From: Microbacterium oryzae
GTDB lineage: Bacteria; Actinomycetota; Actinomycetes; Actinomycetales; Microbacteriaceae
Length of the DNA: 64,000 nt
NCBI RefSeq assembly: GCF_009735645.1
Contig: NZ_CP032550.1
Location: forward strand, 2,046,001 to 2,110,000
Direction: 5' to 3'
Shown: positions 36,216 through 44,090 of the stretch, one piece after another
Numbering within the stretch: position 1 is the stretch's first letter
Layout of the letters: every line of letters begins with the position of its first letter
Program-made: the position numbers and the translations under genes
The notes under the pieces: generated by a model
What the model saw: only the letters and a program-made list of their open reading frames with translations
Database searches by the model: none
What the model was told of the DNA's origin: nothing

Positions 36216-37112
36216 TCAGCCGAGCGCGGCGACGATCTCGGCCCGCTCCGGCATCGCCGCGGCGGCACCGGGCCTCGTCACCGCGATCGACGCCGCGACG
36301 CTCGCGGCGTCGACCGCGCGCTCGAGCGGCTCACCGCGGATGAGCCACGCCACGAGCACGCCGACGAAGGTGTCGCCCGCGCCGGTGGTGTCGACCGCGT
36401 CCACCGCGCGCGCAGGCACGGCCGCGACGATCTCCGCGTCGCGGGCGACGAGCACGCCCCGGGCGCCGCGGGTGACGATCGCCGTGCCGCCCGCCCCGCT
36501 GAGGCGGCGTGCGGCGGCCTCGACGTCGGCGCATCCCGAGAGCGCGAGCGCCTCCGCCTCGTTCGGCACGAGGATGTCGGCCAGTGCCACCAGCCGCGCG
36601 GCGTCGGGATGCACGGGCGCGGGAGTGAGCACGGTGAGCGCCCCCGCCGCACGGGCCGCGGCGAGCGCCTCCTCGACGAGCGCGAGCGGGCGCTCGAGCT
36701 GCACCACGACCGCCGCAGCGCGCGCGATCCACGCGCGGTCGCCATCCGTCAGGTCGTCGGCGGCGTTCGCGCCCGCGACGATGACGATGCTGTTCTCGCC
36801 GCCGTCGAGCACGCTGACCTGGGCGATGCCGGTCGCCGTCGGGCCGGTGCGGAGCCCCGAGACGTCGACGCCCTCGCCGGCGAGGAACTCCCGCAGCTCG
36901 CCGCCGAACCCGTCGTCGCCGACCGCGCCGAGGAACATCACCTCGGCGCCCGCGCGGCGTGCGGCGACGGCCTGATTGAGCCCCTTGCCGCCGGGGCCGG
37001 TGGTGAAGTCCGTGCCCGCCATGGTCTCGCCGGGCTCGGGCAGCCGCGGCTGCCGGGTGACGAGATCCATGTTGGCGCTGCCCAGCACGACGACGGGTCC
37101 TGCTTCGCTCAC
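36216..37112 (-). CDS. PfkB family sugar kinase, ribokinase-like
   Basis: A 298-residue kinase with the ribokinase fold: GSANMDLVTR at the start, the GGKGLNQAVAARRAGAEV substrate loop (PfkB signature 1), and DTTGAGDTFVGVLVAWL (signature 2 with the catalytic Asp and anion hole). It most resembles RbsK, but as the last gene of the GntR-controlled operon it may phosphorylate the isomerised product of the FucI-like enzyme rather than ribose. GTG 37112 is chosen because AGGAGG lies six bases upstream; the frame extends 11 codons further without a ribosome site. Confidence 0.88.
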   Translation of the reverse strand: MSEAGPVVVLGSANMDLVTRQPRLPEPGETMAGTDFTTGPGGKGLNQAVAARRAGAEVMFLGAVGDDGFGGELREFLAGEGVDVSGLRTGPTATGIAQVSVLDGGENSIVIVAGANAADDLTDGDRAWIARAAAVVVQLERPLALVEEALAAARAAGALTVLTPAPVHPDAARLVALADILVPNEAEALALSGCADVEAAARRLSGAGGTAIVTRGARGVLVARDAEIVAAVPARAVDAVDTTGAGDTFVGVLVAWLIRGEPLERAVDAASVAASIAVTRPGAAAAMPERAEIVAALG

Positions 37113-37157
37113 TCGGGTCCTCCTCGAGACGGTGTTCCCCGTCACGCTACCGGCGCG

Positions 37158-38789
37158 TCAGATGCGCACCTCGCCGGCCAGGTTCACGCGAATGCCCATC
37201 CGATCGAGCATCGCGGCCTTCGCCACCAGCGCGCGGTCGGCGGTCTCCGCGTCGGGGGCGTAGACGACCTGCGCGTGGTTGGCCCGGTGCCGCGCCATGA
37301 ACTGATCGCGGTCGATGCCGTGCAGCACGACGTGCGCGATGGGCCACTCCGGGTTCGTCGCCTGCTTGCGGCGCTCGGTCTCCTCGGCCGGCAGCTCCAC
37401 CGCGGTGCCGCGGAAGATGTCGGCCTGCAGCACGCCCTCGGCGATGAAGACACGGGAGATGACGAGCTCGCCGGGCTTCGAGACCCCGTTGACGGTCGCG
37501 CCGCCGGCAGGGAAGAAGACCGGGTCCTGCCGCCATCCCTCGGCCTGGTCCCATCCGCCGAGGTGCGAGCCGGGGACGGAGCCGGAGATCTCGTAGACCC
37601 ACACGAACCGGCCGTCGTACTCCTCGCCCCAGCGCACGTCGTGCAGGGTGTTGTCGGGCACCAGCCCCATCGCGGTCCAGACGCGGTCGGTGACCAGCGC
37701 GTCGACCGCGACACCCTCGTCGGCTTCGTTGAAGTGCGGCAGCGCGCGCCCCGCGTAGAGCTCGCGGGAGCCGTCGCGGGAGTGCACCGGCGGGCGCTCG
37801 GTCGAGTTCAGCAGCCCCTCGGCGAGGTCGGACGCGGGCACGAGGTCCTTCAGGCCCTGCTGGTACTGGATGCCCACGGCGTCGAGCCCGAAGTCGTCGG
37901 CGATGCGCAGCGCGGCAATGTACATCTTGAACTGCCAGCGCAGCTGCGTCTCGGTGAGCTCGGTCCTCTCATCGCTCCCGAGGCGGAAGGTCATGCCGCG
38001 ATCGCGCAGCCAGGCGCCGACCGCGTCGGCCTCCTCGTCGGGCACGGTGAGCATCTCGGCGTACAGGGCGGACTGCGACAGCCGCTCCTTGTAGATGCCG
38101 GTGGGGTTCAGCAGCTCGTCGTCGAAGATCGCGTTGTACATGCCCATGCAGCCCTCGTCGAAGACGCCGATGAGCGCCTTGTCCGCCAGCAGCTGGTCGC
38201 CGAGCGCGCGGCCGAGCTCCCGCTCCGCGCTCTCGGGCAGCTCGGGCAGCGGCCGCACGTGCGAGGTGTCGTGGGCGATGCTCCCCGTCTCGATCCACTC
38301 GCGGATGCCGTCGCGGAACCAGTCGTCGGCGAAGTCGACCGACCAGATCGTGGCGTAGTCGCGGCCCATCTTCGCCAGACCCGCGTTGAGCCCGAGGAGC
38401 CCGACGAGGCCGGGCCAGTCGCCCGCGAAGTTCGCCACCGTGAGCACCGGGCCGCGGTGGGTGCGGAGGCCGGCGAGCACGTGATGGGAGTACTGCCACA
38501 CCGCCTCGGCGACGATGAGCGGAGCGTCCTCGGGGATGGTCTTAAAGACCTCCAGGCCCATCCGCTGACTCGAGATGAAACCGTGTCCGGTGTCGGGATC
38601 GATGTCGTTCGCGCGGACGACCTGCCAGCCGAGACCCTCGACCACGCGCGTGACGGCGGCCTCCAGCTCGACCTGCGTCGGCCATCCGGCGGTGTTGGCC
38701 GACTCGCGCAGATCGCCGCTCGCGATCAGGTAGGCGGTCTTCGGGGCGAGCTCGGGGCGGATGGCCGGAGCGGGGAGGGTGTAGGACAT
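37158..38789 (-). CDS. L-fucose/L-arabinose isomerase-like protein
   Basis: A 543-residue soluble protein of the FucI/AraA type, probably converting an aldose or modified sugar to its ketose with a divalent metal. I base this on length, on the N-terminal Rossmann-like half (LTVANFAGDWPGLVGLLGL), and on the C-terminal FNEADEGVAVDALVTDR and DVRWGEEYDGRFVWVYEISGS that parallel the FucI C-terminal domain. Similarity looks distant, and the metal ligands cannot be fixed by eye; it may not use L-fucose. GGAG precedes the ATG by about six bases. The kinase gene follows after 45 bases, the DapA-like gene precedes by 17. Confidence 0.65.
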   Translation of the reverse strand: MSYTLPAPAIRPELAPKTAYLIASGDLRESANTAGWPTQVELEAAVTRVVEGLGWQVVRANDIDPDTGHGFISSQRMGLEVFKTIPEDAPLIVAEAVWQYSHHVLAGLRTHRGPVLTVANFAGDWPGLVGLLGLNAGLAKMGRDYATIWSVDFADDWFRDGIREWIETGSIAHDTSHVRPLPELPESAERELGRALGDQLLADKALIGVFDEGCMGMYNAIFDDELLNPTGIYKERLSQSALYAEMLTVPDEEADAVGAWLRDRGMTFRLGSDERTELTETQLRWQFKMYIAALRIADDFGLDAVGIQYQQGLKDLVPASDLAEGLLNSTERPPVHSRDGSRELYAGRALPHFNEADEGVAVDALVTDRVWTAMGLVPDNTLHDVRWGEEYDGRFVWVYEISGSVPGSHLGGWDQAEGWRQDPVFFPAGGATVNGVSKPGELVISRVFIAEGVLQADIFRGTAVELPAEETERRKQATNPEWPIAHVVLHGIDRDQFMARHRANHAQVVYAPDAETADRALVAKAAMLDRMGIRVNLAGEVRI

Positions 38790-38806
38790 GTGGGCTCCTC
38801 TCGGGG

Positions 38807-39676
38807 TCAGCGGTGGGCCGCGATGACGCGGTCGATCTCGGACAGCGCGTCGGCGGACGGCTCGTCGAGCGCCATGCGGCAGTGGCCGTCGGCGACGCCC
38901 ATGGCGCGGTAGGCCGCCTTCATGCGCGGCATGTCGCCGCCGATGACCGAGACGATGTCGTCGACGTCGGCCTGCGCGGCCGCCACGCGGTCGGAGTCGC
39001 CGGAGTCCGCTGCGGCGGCGAGCGCGCGGAAGGGCTTCGGCAGCACCGACGACACTCCCGACACCACACCCTGCGCGCCCACCCCGCCCGCTGCGACGAG
39101 GTCGCGGTCGGCGCCGGTGTAGATGACGAACTCGTCGGGCACCGCGGCGCGGTACGCGGCGATCTCCTCGAGCGAGAGCTCGCTGGCCTTCACCCCCACG
39201 ATGTTGGTCCGCTCGGCGAGACGCCCGAGGAGCTCTGGCGAGACGGGATTGCCGGTGCGCGCGGGATAGGCGTAGACGTAGAGACTGCCCTCGCCCACCG
39301 CGTCGGAGAGGGTGTCGTAGTAGCGCAGCAGCGCGTCGTCGGAGGCCGGCAGGTAGTACGGCGTGACGGCGGCGAACTCCGTCGCGCCGAGCTCGCGCGC
39401 CCTGTGCACGCGTCGCACCGCCTCGAACGCGCTGGGTGCGCCGACGTGCACGACCACGCGCATGGCGTCGCCGAGGTCGGCGAGGGCGGCCTCGACGAGC
39501 TGCGCGAACTCCGCGTCGTCGATCGCCGGGAACTCCCCGGTCGTGCCGAGGACGAAGGCGCCCTCGTTGCCCGACTGCGCGACGTAGCGGAAGATCGACC
39601 GGCTGCCCTCGAGATCGAGGCTGCCGTCGGCGTGGAACGACGTCGGCACGGCGGTGAGGATGTCTCGGCGGGTCAT
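38807..39676 (-). CDS. DapA-like (DHDPS/NAL superfamily) aldolase or dehydratase
   Basis: A 289-residue TIM-barrel enzyme of the class I pyruvate-dependent aldolase superfamily. Features: AVPTSFHADGSLDLEGSRSI, the GTTGEFPAIDDAE loop (GxxGE), VTPYYLPASDDALLRYYD, Tyr in LYVYAYPARTGN and the Schiff-base Lys in NIVGVKASELS. Its location in a catabolic operon argues against lysine synthesis and for cleavage or dehydration of a keto-deoxy sugar acid. The ATG at 39676 overlaps the tctA stop (ATGA). The exact reaction is unknown. Confidence 0.85.
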   Translation of the reverse strand: MTRRDILTAVPTSFHADGSLDLEGSRSIFRYVAQSGNEGAFVLGTTGEFPAIDDAEFAQLVEAALADLGDAMRVVVHVGAPSAFEAVRRVHRARELGATEFAAVTPYYLPASDDALLRYYDTLSDAVGEGSLYVYAYPARTGNPVSPELLGRLAERTNIVGVKASELSLEEIAAYRAAVPDEFVIYTGADRDLVAAGGVGAQGVVSGVSSVLPKPFRALAAAADSGDSDRVAAAQADVDDIVSVIGGDMPRMKAAYRAMGVADGHCRMALDEPSADALSEIDRVIAAHR

Positions 39677-41322
39677 GAGCGGGGCTCCTTGCGGTTCTTG
39701 CGGCGGCGCTGCGGCTGCGGAGCCCCGTCGCTGCGGATGGTCGAGGTGAGCAGATCGGGTCGGCCCCGCAGCTCGTCGTGAGCCTGCTCGATCTCGGCGA
39801 CGGTCTCGTCGCTGAGCACGGAGTCGGCCAGGGAGGCGCGCTTCTCGCGCGGGCGCCGCGCGTTGCGGATCACCGGCACGACGACCGAGGCCACCGCCAG
39901 CGCGAGGAGGACGAGCGCGATCGGGCTCACCACCGAGAAGAAGGGCTGCGTGGGCAGGATGGCCAGGGTGCGGGCGAGGTTCTGCTCCGCCAGCGGGCCG
40001 AGGAGGAGTCCGAGGACCACCGGCCCCGCGGGGATGGCCAGGCGCTTGAAGGCGAGGCCGACCACGCCGAAGACGAGCATCTGGACGACCGCGGAGATGC
40101 TGTTCGACGTCGCGTAGGTGCCGATGATGCAGAAGACGAGGATGCCGCTCCACAGGTACGGGCGGGGGATGTCGAGCAGCTTCACCATGCCGCGCATGCG
40201 CACCAGGCTGAGCCCGAGCGAGAGCAGCGTGGCCACGGTCATGATCGCGGTGATCGAGACGACGAGCTCCGGGCGGTCCGCGAACAGCGTCGGCCCGGGG
40301 GTGATCCCCCAGATGATCATCGACCCGATCATCACCGCCATCACGGAATCGCCCGGGATGCCGAGCGCCATGGTCGTGGTGAGCGATCCGCCGAGCGTGG
40401 CACTGGAGGCGGTGTCCGACGCCGCGACGCCCTCGATCGACCCCTTGCCGAACAGCTCGGGCTGCTTGGACGCCGCGCGAGCGCGCTCCCAGCCGATGAG
40501 GCCGGCGATGTCGCCGCCGGCGGCGGGGATGAGACCGACACCGAGACCCACCGCGCCGCTGACGGCGACCGCGCGGCCGGTCTGCTTGAGCTCGCCGCGG
40601 TTCGGCATCCACCGTCCGAGGGACGAGATGGGCCGCACCTTCGACTCGTGGTGGGTGATGAGCTGATCGAGCAGCTCGGCGATGCCGAACAGGCCGATGA
40701 TCACGGCGATGAAGTTGAGGCCCTCGGCGAGCTCGAGCACGCCGAACGTGAAGCGCTGGTCGGCGGTGGCTGCGTACGTGCCGACGCTGCCGAGCATGAG
40801 CCCGATGAGACCGGCCAGCACGCCCTTCAGCATCGACTTCGAGGAGATGCCGATCATGATCGCGATGCCGAAGAGCACGAGGGCGAAGAGCTCCGGCGAA
40901 CGGAAGTAGTTGCGCGCGAGCGTCGCGATCGGCACGGCGAGTGCGGCGAACAGCACGATCGAGGCGAGGATGCCGACCGCGCTGACGATGGCGGAGATGG
41001 TCAGGGCGAGTCCCGCGCGCCCCTGCTTCGCCATGGGGTAGCCATCGAGCGTCGTGGCGACCGAGGCGGGCGTGCCCGGGGTGTTCACGAGGATGGCCGG
41101 CACGCGGTCGCCGAAGTTCGCGGCGACGTAGATCGTGAGCAGCACCGCGAGACCCTGCACGGGCTCGAGCGTCATCGTGAACCCGGCGGCGAGCGCGACC
41201 GCCATGGTGGCGGTGATGCCGGGGAAGGCGCCGACGAGGAAGCCGAGCAGGAGCCCGACGAGCATGTAGAGGGCGACGGAGATGTCGAGGAGGGAGCCGA
41301 GGCCCTCGGCGAGCGCGTTCAC
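39673..41322 (-). CDS. tctA: Tripartite tricarboxylate transporter, large permease TctA
   Basis: A 549-residue polytopic permease, about 12 membrane segments, the main channel of a TctABC secondary carrier. Family signatures are PGITATMAVALAAGFTMTLEP, the NTPGTPASVATTLDGYPMAKQGRAGLAL loop and its repeat near IPGDSVMAVMIGSMIIWGITPGPTLF. The C-terminal tail (about 70 residues) is charged and Arg/Lys-rich, longer than usual. GTG 41322 overlaps the tctB stop (GTGA). It probably imports an organic or sugar acid bound by TctC. Confidence 0.93.
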   Translation of the reverse strand: MNALAEGLGSLLDISVALYMLVGLLLGFLVGAFPGITATMAVALAAGFTMTLEPVQGLAVLLTIYVAANFGDRVPAILVNTPGTPASVATTLDGYPMAKQGRAGLALTISAIVSAVGILASIVLFAALAVPIATLARNYFRSPELFALVLFGIAIMIGISSKSMLKGVLAGLIGLMLGSVGTYAATADQRFTFGVLELAEGLNFIAVIIGLFGIAELLDQLITHHESKVRPISSLGRWMPNRGELKQTGRAVAVSGAVGLGVGLIPAAGGDIAGLIGWERARAASKQPELFGKGSIEGVAASDTASSATLGGSLTTTMALGIPGDSVMAVMIGSMIIWGITPGPTLFADRPELVVSITAIMTVATLLSLGLSLVRMRGMVKLLDIPRPYLWSGILVFCIIGTYATSNSISAVVQMLVFGVVGLAFKRLAIPAGPVVLGLLLGPLAEQNLARTLAILPTQPFFSVVSPIALVLLALAVASVVVPVIRNARRPREKRASLADSVLSDETVAEIEQAHDELRGRPDLLTSTIRSDGAPQPQRRRKNRKEPRS

Positions 41323-41837
41323 AGGGGGATCCTCAGGAGCATGCCGAACACGACGTAGATGAAGGCCGTGATGGCGAGGGGATAGACGATGAGCCCGATC
41401 CAGCGCCGCTGCCCGAAGACGAGCATGAGCACGAAGAGGTACAGGGCGGCGACGATCGGGAAGAGCTCGATCCGGTAGCCGAAGGCGATGACATCGCCCA
41501 CCGACCACAGCGCGATGAACGCGGCCGAGACGACGAGGGCCAGCGTCGCGCGCAGCCAGCCGCCGGGCGAGACGCGCTCGAGGTCGTCGCGCGTGGCGGG
41601 CGGGCGGGTGACGGCGATGGCGAGGAGGGCGATGGCGACGGCCACCGCCGCGACCCCCAGCACGATGGGCCAGCTGCGGGCGTCCATGCCGCCTGCGGAC
41701 TCGCGGCGCAGCTCGATCTGCGTCGCCAGCGCGAGGTAGACGGCGGATCCCGCCAGTGCGAGCACGGCGAAGGCGACCTCGAGCGCCCGAGACGGGCGCG
41801 GAGGGGCGCCCGTCTCGATGTCGACGGACGAGCTCAT
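41319..41837 (-). CDS. tctB: Tripartite tricarboxylate transporter, small subunit TctB
   Basis: A 172-residue protein with four predicted membrane segments, the usual TctB layout: ALEVAFAVLALAGSAVYLALA, then WPIVLGVAAVAVAIALLAI, WLRATLALVVSAAFIALWS and the pair in the C-terminal region with GYRIELFPIVAALYLFVLM. TctB sequences are poorly conserved; identity rests on size, topology and place between tctC and tctA. Its ATG at 41837 shares a base with the tctC stop (TGATG). Confidence 0.88.
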   Translation of the reverse strand: MSSSVDIETGAPPRPSRALEVAFAVLALAGSAVYLALATQIELRRESAGGMDARSWPIVLGVAAVAVAIALLAIAVTRPPATRDDLERVSPGGWLRATLALVVSAAFIALWSVGDVIAFGYRIELFPIVAALYLFVLMLVFGQRRWIGLIVYPLAITAFIYVVFGMLLRIPL

Positions 41838-42796
41838 CAGCCCAGCAGCTCCTGGAACTGCGTGAACTGGTCCTCCACGAACGTCGTGAACTCGGCGGAG
41901 TCGCGGTAGACGACGAGGTTGCCCGCGTTCTTCTGGAAGTCCTGGTACGTGTCGCTCTCGACGGCTTCGGCGATCGCGGCCTCGAGCGTGTCGTGCACGT
42001 CGCCCGGGAGACCGGCGGGGGCGTAGATGCCGCCCCAGCCGCCGAACTCGACGTCCTCGCCGACGGCCTCGGAGACGGTCGGCACGTCGGGCAGGTCGGG
42101 GTGGCGCTCGTCGTGCATGATCGCGAGGATGCGCACGGAGTCCTCCTGCGCGAGGGCCTCGCCCACGCCGGAGACGGCCGCGACGACCTCTCCCGACGCC
42201 GCGGCGCTGACCGCGGTCGCACCGCCGTCGTAGGGCACCGGCTGGAATTCCGCTCCGACGGCCTCGCCGAGGCCGAGGGTCGCCGCCTCCCAGATGGAGC
42301 CGGCTCCCGAGTTCGAGACGGTGACCGCGCCCGACTCGGCCTGCGCGACGAGGTCCTCCAGCGACTGGATGTCGCTGTCGGCGCTCACCGAGATGACACC
42401 GGGGGCGAGCATGATCTGTCCGAGGAGGTCGTAGTTCTCCGGCAGCACGTCGGCGTTCTGCGTGGTGTTCAGCATGGAGATCTCGACGGGGCCGAAGCCG
42501 ATGACGTAGCCGTCCGGCTCCTGCTCGGCGACGTACTCCATGGCGAGCGCACCCGAGGCGCCGGGCATGTTCTCGGGGATGACGCTCACGTCGAGGATTC
42601 CCTCGAGCTCGGTCGCCAGAGCGCGCGAGGAGAGGTCGGAGCCGCCGCCCGCGTCGGCCTGGATGATGAGGCGGATGTCCTTCTCCGGGTACGAGGAGGC
42701 CTCCCCCTCTTCGGCGACGGGGGTGCAGGCGGCGAGCGCCACGGCGGTGAGGCCGGCGCCGGCGATTGCTGCGGCGAAACGGATGGGGCGGGGCAT
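41837..42796 (-). CDS. tctC: Tripartite tricarboxylate transporter, substrate-binding lipoprotein TctC
   Basis: A 319-residue exported binding protein. The signal peptide (RPIRFAAAIAGAGLTAVALAAC) ends in the lipobox LAAC near residue 23. The mature protein has the Bug/TctC pattern: YPEKDIRLIIQADAGGGSDLSSRALA, NMPGASGALAMEYVA, and GGWGGIYAPAGLPGDVHDTLEAA. Bug proteins bind carboxylates, so an acid substrate is likely. ATG 42796 has GAGAGGAGC upstream. First gene of the tctCBA-dapA-like-fucI-like-kinase operon. Confidence 0.92.
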   Translation of the reverse strand: MPRPIRFAAAIAGAGLTAVALAACTPVAEEGEASSYPEKDIRLIIQADAGGGSDLSSRALATELEGILDVSVIPENMPGASGALAMEYVAEQEPDGYVIGFGPVEISMLNTTQNADVLPENYDLLGQIMLAPGVISVSADSDIQSLEDLVAQAESGAVTVSNSGAGSIWEAATLGLGEAVGAEFQPVPYDGGATAVSAAASGEVVAAVSGVGEALAQEDSVRILAIMHDERHPDLPDVPTVSEAVGEDVEFGGWGGIYAPAGLPGDVHDTLEAAIAEAVESDTYQDFQKNAGNLVVYRDSAEFTTFVEDQFTQFQELLG

Positions 42797-42843
42797 CGTT
42801 GCTCCTCTCGGTGCGATCCCGAACGGCGATGTCGGGCGAGACG

Positions 42844-42874
42844 AGCATGACACGTTTACTGTTAACAGTCAACG
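42844..42874 (-). promoter_or_regulatory. tctC promoter overlapped by a GntR-type operator
   Basis: Minus-strand -35 TTGACT (42872-42867) and -10 CATGCT (42849-42844) are 17 bases apart. A 22-bp dyad at 42853-42874, with a perfect core ACTGTTAACAGT (42858-42869), covers the -35 and most of the spacer. On the minus strand it reads GTTGACTGTTAACAG, 14 of 15 identical to the box in front of the GntR gene. Repression by that regulator is the natural reading. Confidence 0.8.
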
Positions 42875-42891
42875 CTGGCCGTGCTGGCCGG

Positions 42892-43554
42892 TCAGGAACG
42901 ACTGAGCAGCTCCAGGCGCATGCGGTCCTCGGCGCGCTTCAGATGGTCGACGAGCTCTCGCTCGAGCGCGCCGCGGTCCTCTCCCCGAACGAGGTCGTAG
43001 AGCCGACGATGCGCCTCGGCCGATTCGTGCAGGTCGTCGTCGTGATTGATGGTGACGTCGAGGAGGGCAGCGAACGTCGGCTCGTACTGGCGCCACGTCG
43101 CGAGCAGCCGCGGGTGCCGCGCCATCTCGTAAAAGAGGGAGTGGAATCGGACGTCGGCCCGCTGGAAAGCGGGATGGTCGCCCTCGTCGGCCGCCGCGGC
43201 CATCCGCTCGACGCAGTCGCGCATCGGCTGCCACGCCTCGTCGTCCCGCACCTCCGCCGCCCGGTTCACGGCGAGCCGCTCCAGAGCAGCGCGCAGACTG
43301 TACAGCTGCTCGACATCGTCGGCAGTGAGTCCGATGATGTAGATCCCGCGAGGGCGACGGACTTCGACGAGACCCTCGTAGCTCAGCTGCGATACGGCGT
43401 CGCGCACGGGGCCGCGGCTCACCTGGAACTCCTCGGCGACACCCTCCTCCGTGAGGCGGTCCCCCGGCCTCAGCTCGCCGCGCACGATGCGCTGGCGGAT
43501 GATGTCGGCGACCTGCGCGCCGAGCGAGACCCCCCTGTCGACCTTGTCGCGCAT
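42892..43554 (-). CDS. GntR family regulator, FadR/FCD subfamily
   Basis: A 220-residue repressor with an N-terminal winged helix (VADIIRQRIVRGELRPGDRLTEEGVAEEF, then SRGPVRDAVSQLSYEGLVEV, residues 14-65) and an all-helical FCD effector domain in which His/Asp residues (RADVRFHSLFYEMARHP, EAHRRLYDLVRG) probably hold a metal and a carboxylate ligand. It lies directly upstream of tctC in the same direction. Matching palindromes precede both genes, so it likely controls itself and the operon. Effector unknown, expected to be a sugar acid or its breakdown product. Confidence 0.92.
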   Translation of the reverse strand: MRDKVDRGVSLGAQVADIIRQRIVRGELRPGDRLTEEGVAEEFQVSRGPVRDAVSQLSYEGLVEVRRPRGIYIIGLTADDVEQLYSLRAALERLAVNRAAEVRDDEAWQPMRDCVERMAAAADEGDHPAFQRADVRFHSLFYEMARHPRLLATWRQYEPTFAALLDVTINHDDDLHESAEAHRRLYDLVRGEDRGALERELVDHLKRAEDRMRLELLSRS

Positions 43555-43567
43555 CGCTCACTCCCTC

Positions 43568-43595
43568 GGTATTCGTTGACTGTCAACAGAATACC
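43568..43595. promoter_or_regulatory. Operator in front of the GntR gene
   Basis: GTTGACTGTCAAC (43575-43587) is a 13-bp dyad centred on T, flanked by GGTATTC (43568-43574) and GAATACC (43589-43595), which are also mutually inverted. The core matches the tctC box in 14 of 15 positions. A TATTCT box (minus strand, 43593-43588) could be the gntR -10. Confidence 0.75.
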
Positions 43596-43629
43596 GCGAG
43601 AAGCCGCTCCCACCGGGAGAGATTCGCGC

Positions 43630-44073
43630 TCAGGACCCCGGACGAGGGCGCCAGAGGACGACGTCGGTCTGGCGACGCACGCGCGTTCCCGCGCGGAGCG
43701 TGACGACGGCGCCGTTCGCGCTGGTGGCGAAGACCCGCGCACCCGGGCGCTGCTCGCGCTCCTCCCGGAGCTCCTGCTCGAGCTCCCGCACCCGCCCGCG
43801 CAGCTCCTGCACCTCGTTCTCCATGTGCAGGATGCGCTCGATGACGGCCAGGCGGACGCCCTCCGTCGACAGCCGGGCGACCTCGCGCAGCTGCTCGATG
43901 TCGCGCACGGAGTAGCGGCGCGAGCCGCCGCGGGTGCGGCCGGGCACCACGAGCCCGATGCGGTCGTACTGGCGCAGGGTCTGCGGATGCATCGCGGCGA
44001 GCTCGGCCGCCGCCGCGATGGGGAAGATCGGCGCCTCGGGGTCGATCTGGGTGGGGTCGATGGGGACCGGCAT
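43630..44073 (-). CDS. hspR: MerR-family heat-shock repressor HspR
   Basis: A 147-residue repressor of the dnaK operon. The MerR-type helix-turn-helix is IAAAAELAAMHPQTLRQYDRIGLV followed by the wing GRTRGGSRRYSVRDIEQLREV; then a long coiled coil (MENEVQELRGRVRELEQELREE) for dimerisation. In actinobacteria HspR works with DnaK as co-repressor at HAIR sites, and two such sites precede dnaK here. ATG 44073 is chosen with GGAGG eight bases upstream; GTG 44082 lies too close to it. Last gene of the operon, 17 bases after dnaJ. Confidence 0.94.
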   Translation of the reverse strand: MPVPIDPTQIDPEAPIFPIAAAAELAAMHPQTLRQYDRIGLVVPGRTRGGSRRYSVRDIEQLREVARLSTEGVRLAVIERILHMENEVQELRGRVRELEQELREEREQRPGARVFATSANGAVVTLRAGTRVRRQTDVVLWRPRPGS

Positions 44074-44090
44074 GCTGCTCACCTCCTGAG

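Noticed and set aside
39673..42222. Extended frames upstream of tctA and of tctB that would give fusion proteins
   Set aside because: The extra parts overlap tctB and tctC in the wrong frame and are low-complexity; overlapping GTGA and TGATG junctions mark the true starts.
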